Shown here piece after piece: positions 60,192 to 64,000 of a stretch of 64,000 nt of DNA (position 1 is the stretch's first letter; each line of letters starts with the position of its first letter). A model generated the notes under the pieces. That model saw nothing but the letters and a program-made list of their open reading frames with translations. It made no database searches and was not told the origin of the DNA. The position numbers and the translations under genes are program-made. The stretch spans positions 124,001 through 188,000 of the forward strand of contig NZ_FMWR01000002.1 in NCBI RefSeq assembly GCF_900103085.1, read 5' to 3'. This DNA comes from Gilliamella mensalis (GTDB taxonomy: Bacteria; Pseudomonadota; Gammaproteobacteria; Enterobacterales; Orbaceae).

Positions 60192-61529
60192 TTACTCAAC
60201 CAATTGTGGCGTAATAAAAATAACTAATTCTCGTTTTTGTTGTTTTTTGCTGTTATGTTTAAATAAATTGCCAATAATTGGCACATTGCCTACACTAGGA
60301 AATTTTCGTTGACCGTTGGTGGTAACTTGTTGAAATATCCCTCCTAATACTACTGTTTCGCCATTTTTTATTTGAACTTGTGTTTTGATTTCTTGCGTAT
60401 CAATTGCTAGAGCTTCACCACCATCGCTACGTTTTATTGAGCGGCCAGCTGTATTTTGTGTAATATGTAAATCTAAAATCATGCGATCATCAGACAGTAT
60501 TTTTGGCGTTACTTCTAGCCCCAATACCGCGGGCTTAAATTCAATTGATGTCACCCCATTACTACCGCTAGAAACTTCGTAAGGAATTTCAGTACCTTGT
60601 TTTATTGAAGCCATGTTTTGATTAGCGGTAAGTAAATTCGGACTAGCAATAATTTCAAGTTGATTTTCAGATTCGAGCGCAGATAACTCTAAATTAAGTA
60701 AATTACCCGAGAGTTTAGCTAAATTAAAACCCAGAGTAGAAGTGGGGTGACTCGCCCCTAGCCCTATATTAAACTTATCTAAAAATTGTGATGATTTTCC
60801 TGAATATCCCCATTTAATCCCCAACTCTGACATACTTTCATCGCTCATGGTAACAATATGTGCTGAAATATGCACTTGAGGTATAGGTTTATCAAGTGTT
60901 TTAACTAACTTTTCGATATGAGTAAATTGTTTTGCTAAATCAGAAATAATAAGTGAATTGGTCCGTTTATCAAGTGAAACCCTCCCCCTTTCTGATAATA
61001 CCCCTTGCTGTTGAATCATTTCAACTAAGGTCGTTGGATCGGCATGATTAATAGCTATAGATACAGAATTAAGCGGTTGCTTTAATTCTTTTCCTTTTTG
61101 TTCTAATTGTTGTTTTTGCAATAAAATTTCTGGATCTATCGCTTTAGAAATAAACAAAATATTATCGTCAATTTCAGCTTGTAAATTTGCAGAGTCTAAT
61201 ATGATCTTTAGCGCTTTATGCCAATTGACATTGTTAAGCTTGATGGTCTGTTTCATTGGCAAATCGTCTGACATAACTAAATTCATCTGCTGACTATCAG
61301 CTAATGCCTGCAAAATAATTGCAATGTCGGTTTGGTAAAATGTCATTGAGATATTTTTTTGCTGTTTGACATTTGATGATTGATTTATATTTGCATAAGC
61401 AGCATTTAAGCCAATTGTTACAAATATAAAGACTATAAAGCCTAACAAACTTATTTTAGCGTTAATTAATTTGCTAATATATTGTTTGAACCATTGATAC
61501 GTTTGATTTGTACGATTTTTATTATTCAT
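60192..61529 (-). CDS. hofQ: Secretin HofQ (PilQ/ComE type)
   Basis: An outer-membrane ring-forming secretin that would let DNA or a pilus through. The 445 residues start with a membrane-type signal (about 25-47, ISLLGFIVFIFVTIGLNAAYA is split by position), then STN and N domains (VSIAINHADPTTLVEMIQQQ, RTNSLIISD) and the secretin core with PQVHISAHIVTMSDESMSELGIKWG by position about 218-242, ending TVVLGGIFQ, VPIIGNLFK and ELVIFITPQLVE. It is last in the hofMN-O-P-Q run and overlaps hofP by 8 bp. Confidence 0.92.
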   Translation of the reverse strand: MNNKNRTNQTYQWFKQYISKLINAKISLLGFIVFIFVTIGLNAAYANINQSSNVKQQKNISMTFYQTDIAIILQALADSQQMNLVMSDDLPMKQTIKLNNVNWHKALKIILDSANLQAEIDDNILFISKAIDPEILLQKQQLEQKGKELKQPLNSVSIAINHADPTTLVEMIQQQGVLSERGRVSLDKRTNSLIISDLAKQFTHIEKLVKTLDKPIPQVHISAHIVTMSDESMSELGIKWGYSGKSSQFLDKFNIGLGASHPTSTLGFNLAKLSGNLLNLELSALESENQLEIIASPNLLTANQNMASIKQGTEIPYEVSSGSNGVTSIEFKPAVLGLEVTPKILSDDRMILDLHITQNTAGRSIKRSDGGEALAIDTQEIKTQVQIKNGETVVLGGIFQQVTTNGQRKFPSVGNVPIIGNLFKHNSKKQQKRELVIFITPQLVE

Positions 61530-61893
61530 TTAACAACATTGTCCATGACACATTATTATGACAATAATCGGGTAAATCTGCCTGCCACATAATTTTATCG
61601 TTTAGTACAGATTCTACAGACCAAGGAAATAAAACATTTGGTACCGCATCATTGGTTATTGCTAGCCACTGATTATCAGATATTAGCCAAATCTGTTGAT
61701 AATAATCATCAGGTTGTTTCATAACCCCCTTAAAATGCCAAACTTGAATTTGTTCAAGCAGTAATGCTATTTGTTCACTACAGGAAACAGAGTAATTTTG
61801 TTGAAAAGGATCTCGTTCTAAAGGCATATAAGCCTTTAACTCAAAACAGATAGCAAACAATAATCCAATGTACTTATATATACAGTGCATCAC
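61522..61893 (-). CDS. hofP: HofP/PilP-like protein
   Basis: The 123 residues have an N-terminal hydrophobic signal (IGLLFAICFELKAY), then LERDPFQ, which is the PilP/HofP 'RDPF' motif, and a short beta-rich part ending WTMLLNE. Sequence identity with E. coli HofP is low, so the name depends strongly on position between HofO and HofQ. It would link the inner-membrane complex to the secretin. Start and stop overlap the neighbours by 4 and 8 bp. Confidence 0.75.
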   Translation of the reverse strand: MMHCIYKYIGLLFAICFELKAYMPLERDPFQQNYSVSCSEQIALLLEQIQVWHFKGVMKQPDDYYQQIWLISDNQWLAITNDAVPNVLFPWSVESVLNDKIMWQADLPDYCHNNVSWTMLLNE

Positions 61894-62363
61894 TTCATAT
61901 CCTTTTTAAACAATAAGGTAAATATGATCTGTAGCTGCTGTTCTTGCTTGCTAATTTTTAGATTTTGAAAATCAAGATAATAAAAATCATCCGTCAATGA
62001 TGAAATTAAAGTGATAAAATTCCAAAATTGCCCCTCTAATTCAATATCCCAATTAACCGTATTATCCATTTGATAATGTTTAAAGGAACGTAATACAAGA
62101 TTATTTTTCTCAATCGCCTGAGCCAGTTCTTTTTCTGTTATTAAACTATATAAAGTATTTTTACTTGTCTGATAACGATTTACTTTTGCCTGTAGCAACT
62201 CTGTTTGAATAATTTTTTGCTGATATAACTTTGCCTTTAGCATAGCTTGTTGCTGAATATCTTTAATAAAAAGGAGATAAACGATAACAAAAAGCATCAA
62301 GCAACATAAAATACAAAACATATATTGTTGCCAAATTGGGCGATAAAAAAATTCACTGTTCAT
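61890..62363 (-). CDS. hofO: HofO/PilO-like protein
   Basis: The 157 residues carry one N-terminal membrane helix (about 14-33, MFCILCCLMLFVIVYLLF), a coiled region (about 38-75) and a ferredoxin-like domain, the PilO plan. Its C-terminus contains FWNFITLISSLTDDFYYLDF. It should pair with the HofN part of the upstream protein in the inner-membrane platform. It overlaps both neighbours (11 and 4 bp), so it is in a tight operon. Low sequence similarity makes position the main evidence. Confidence 0.75.
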   Translation of the reverse strand: MNSEFFYRPIWQQYMFCILCCLMLFVIVYLLFIKDIQQQAMLKAKLYQQKIIQTELLQAKVNRYQTSKNTLYSLITEKELAQAIEKNNLVLRSFKHYQMDNTVNWDIELEGQFWNFITLISSLTDDFYYLDFQNLKISKQEQQLQIIFTLLFKKDMK

Positions 62364-63303
62364 TAAGTTTTATTTCCATTTCAAAAAATAGATTACTTTT
62401 ATTGGATGAGATAGTCTTTATTTGGCTTTTAGTGATATTTTCTAGTGTTAACAAATATTGATTAAAATTAGTTATCTCAACATAACTAAAGCTTTTTCCC
62501 TCAATTGTTAATTTTTGTGGTTCATAATAAAAAGACTCGAGCCAAATTAAGGAAGGCAATTGCTTTGAAAGTAATAATAACAATTGCTGAATTTGTTTTT
62601 GGCTTAATGATGGATTAGGCAAATCATTGGATAATTTTTCGGTTAGATTTTGAGCCACCTCTTGCTGGTGTAACAATTTTTTATCATAAATTTGTAGATC
62701 ATTGCGTGCTTGTATCCACAAATAGCAGAGCGAACAACCAATTATACCAATAAAACCGGTAACCACTCCTACCAGTTGCCGTTGACACTTAGTTTGTTTT
62801 TCTTGTCGCCAGGGTAAAAAATTAACTTTAGTATTTTCAAATCGACAACCCAAAAATGTTAATAATAGTTCATACTTTTTGAAAAGATTAATCCAATTAT
62901 CAATATAATGGCGTTCAATTATTATTACCTTAATTTGTTTTGTTTGCTCAGCTGAATAAACAAAATCAAAAAATACACTTTTAGCTGGCAATTGAAATAA
63001 TTTATAAATGTTTGCTTCAATATACAAAATCAATTCATTTACATTTAGCTTTACATCAGGCAAAGTTAGTTGTTGCACTTGAATCAAGCTGCTATCAAAA
63101 TTAAGCTCAAATTCAGCATGCACAGAAATTTTTTTTCGTAACCCATCAATAAAAACATCTAAATCAGTTGCATTTTGATAATTAAATGCAATTAAATCTT
63201 TGCTAGTGGTTGCTATAGCATTTTGCTTAACTGCATTGACTATCTTATAGTGTAAAGTTGTAAGTTTCACATCAATAATAATGCGATCTCTTTTAAAAAT
63301 CAT
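62353..63303 (-). CDS. HofM-HofN fusion protein (PilM-like plus PilN-like)
   Basis: One 316-residue frame joins two proteins. Residues about 1-158 resemble the first part of HofM/ComA (pilus actin-like PilM): short strands, LTTLHYKIVNAV and the LPDVKLNVNELILYIEANIY stretch by position about 78-97. At residue about 162 comes NFLPWRQEKQTKCQRQ, which in other species is the very start of HofN/PilN, followed by a membrane helix (about 180-200) and a periplasmic part. HofM is 259 residues in E. coli, so about 100 of its C-terminal residues are missing. It leads the hof operon that reads to hofQ. Confidence 0.75.
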   Translation of the reverse strand: MIFKRDRIIIDVKLTTLHYKIVNAVKQNAIATTSKDLIAFNYQNATDLDVFIDGLRKKISVHAEFELNFDSSLIQVQQLTLPDVKLNVNELILYIEANIYKLFQLPAKSVFFDFVYSAEQTKQIKVIIIERHYIDNWINLFKKYELLLTFLGCRFENTKVNFLPWRQEKQTKCQRQLVGVVTGFIGIIGCSLCYLWIQARNDLQIYDKKLLHQQEVAQNLTEKLSNDLPNPSLSQKQIQQLLLLLSKQLPSLIWLESFYYEPQKLTIEGKSFSYVEITNFNQYLLTLENITKSQIKTISSNKSNLFFEMEIKLNEQ

Positions 63304-63462
63304 GATGGATTATCATCTAGTTTCTGATAACTGTATGGCGTAATCATAAACACAGTTTCCAAAATAAAAGCGACAGAAACTATTTTTTGTGAACTATTAC
63401 ACAAAAAATGTTTAAAATTAAACCGAACAAAGCAGGTTTTAGAGAAATTTTAAAAAAAAAGG

Positions 63463-63490
63463 TTGACTGAAATAAGACGTGCCTTATAAT
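63463..63490 (+). promoter_or_regulatory. Sigma-70 promoter of the tRNA-Val/tRNA-Lys cluster
   Basis: TTGACT (63463-63468) and consensus TATAAT (63485-63490) lie 16 bp apart, 18 bp before the first tRNA gene. No other promoter is apparent between the three tRNAs, so they are probably cut from one transcript. Confidence 0.85.
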
Positions 63491-63507
63491 GCACATCCAC
63501 ACGGTAA

Positions 63508-63583
63508 GGGTGATTAGCTCAGTTGGGAGAGCACCTCCCTTACAAGGAGGGGGTCACTGGTTCGAACCCGGTATCACCCACCA
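63508..63583 (+). tRNA. tRNA-Val(TAC)
   Basis: A 76-nt tRNA with acceptor GGGTGAT/ATCACCC, D-arm AGCTCAGTTGGGAGAGC, anticodon stem-loop CTCCCTTACAAGGAG reading TAC, T-arm GGTTCGAACCC and encoded CCA. Confidence 0.97.
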
Positions 63584-63618
63584 ATCTTTACCGTGAAGTT
63601 TCGTTAATGAAACGCTTG

Positions 63619-63694
63619 GGGTGATTAGCTCAGTTGGGAGAGCACCTCCCTTACAAGGAGGGGGTCACTGGTTCGAACCCGGTATCACCCACCA
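63619..63694 (+). tRNA. tRNA-Val(TAC), second identical copy
   Basis: All 76 bases match the tRNA-Val at 63508-63583. Only a 35-bp spacer separates the copies, which points to recent tandem duplication or gene conversion. Confidence 0.97.
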
Positions 63695-63703
63695 TCTTCA
63701 GAT

Positions 63704-63779
63704 GGGTCGTTAGCTCAGTCGGTAGAGCAGCGGACTTTTAATCCGTTGGTCGAGCGTTCGAATCGCTCACGACCCACCA
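63704..63779 (+). tRNA. tRNA-Lys(TTT)
   Basis: A 76-nt tRNA with acceptor GGGTCGT/ACGACCC, anticodon loop ACTTTTAAT reading TTT, T-arm GCGTTCGAATCGC and CCA. The order Val-Val-Lys matches enterobacterial valT/lys-type tRNA operons. Confidence 0.97.
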
Positions 63780-63847
63780 TTTTAATAGCACCTACACTTA
63801 ATCGTTGAACATTACTTAATCTAAACAAAAAAGCGATGATGATGCCA

Positions 63848-63894
63848 ACGTTCGAAAAATTCGTCTAGAACGAATTTGAACAACACTTAGTGTT
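63848..63894. repeat. Two adjacent inverted repeats after the tRNA cluster
   Basis: AAATTCGT (63857-63864) pairs with ACGAATTT (63870-63877), with outer GTTC/GAAC arms at 63850-63853 and 63878-63881. AACAC-TTA-GTGTT follows at 63882-63894. No T-run trails the stems. The rest of 63780-64000 shows no gene. Confidence 0.4.
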
Positions 63895-64000
63895 AGTCCC
63901 TACTAAGAGAGTAAGACACACAATATGCCGAATAATCAAGCTCACGCCCCTCCATTTCATAACACCAATTTTTAATCAATAAACAATGCAATTAATTACG

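Overview
The window is AT-rich chromosomal DNA from a gammaproteobacterium. Most proteins read as close relatives of Escherichia coli or Pasteurellaceae proteins (ProP, MurB, IlvC, Fis, YebC, RuvC, ZapC, PBP1a, YigL), and local orders such as yhdT-panF-prmA-dusB-fis and rsmD-yhhL are enterobacterial. Low GC, heavy gene decay and the mixture of genes fit the Orbaceae (Gilliamella/Frischella-like insect gut bacteria) best. This is an inference from protein resemblance, not a proven identification.

Layout. 1-2562: cut siderophore-interacting protein, fructose-6-phosphate aldolase and an AraC regulator. 2563-4108: mobile-element debris (plasmid-type fragment, EexN-like lipoprotein, broken ribbon-helix-helix protein, frameshifted transposase piece) ending in a two-repeat type I-F CRISPR mini-array with no cas genes in the window. 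4109-16159: ProP, EamA and MFS transporters, YpfJ metallopeptidase, a decayed surE, an IS5-family scrap, ZntA, BirA, YcaD-like MFS and MurB.

16612-29360 is a nucleotide-scavenging island on the + strand: deoB, deoD, nupG, an adenosine-deaminase-like gene, cpdB, cdd, pdp, ushA and the glycyl-radical pair yjjI/yjjW. Periplasmic UshA and CpdB would dephosphorylate external nucleotides, NupG import nucleosides, Add and Cdd deaminate them, DeoD and Pdp release the bases, and DeoB feed pentose phosphate to central metabolism. cdd and pdp look Firmicutes-type, and deoC is not in the window.

29468-41340 is housekeeping: tex, greB, ycbX, zapC, ilvC, yhdT-panF-prmA-dusB-fis, yebC-ruvC. 41675-47200 is a minus-strand operon: NRAMP-like transporter, PxpA, a fused PxpB-PxpC and a biotin carboxylase carrying its own biotinyl domain, which suggests a biotin-linked 5-oxoproline or amide-using system. 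47473-54115 is a decaying accessory stretch: frameshifted LysR, chimeric SDR remnant, iron alcohol dehydrogenase, aldo/keto reductase, TetR, a broken second gap gene and an MFS transporter, with several clear palindromic operator candidates.

54786-63779: tRNA-Gly(GCC), yhhL, rsmD, mrcA, an orphan ygfX, tusA, yigL, then a hof (pilus-type DNA uptake) cluster whose first gene fuses a shortened HofM to HofN, and finally tRNA-Val, tRNA-Val and tRNA-Lys. The points most worth a second look are the orphan I-F mini-array beside transposase debris, the Firmicutes-like cdd-pdp pair ending in a glycyl-radical system, the carboxylase/PxpABC operon, and the HofM-HofN fusion.
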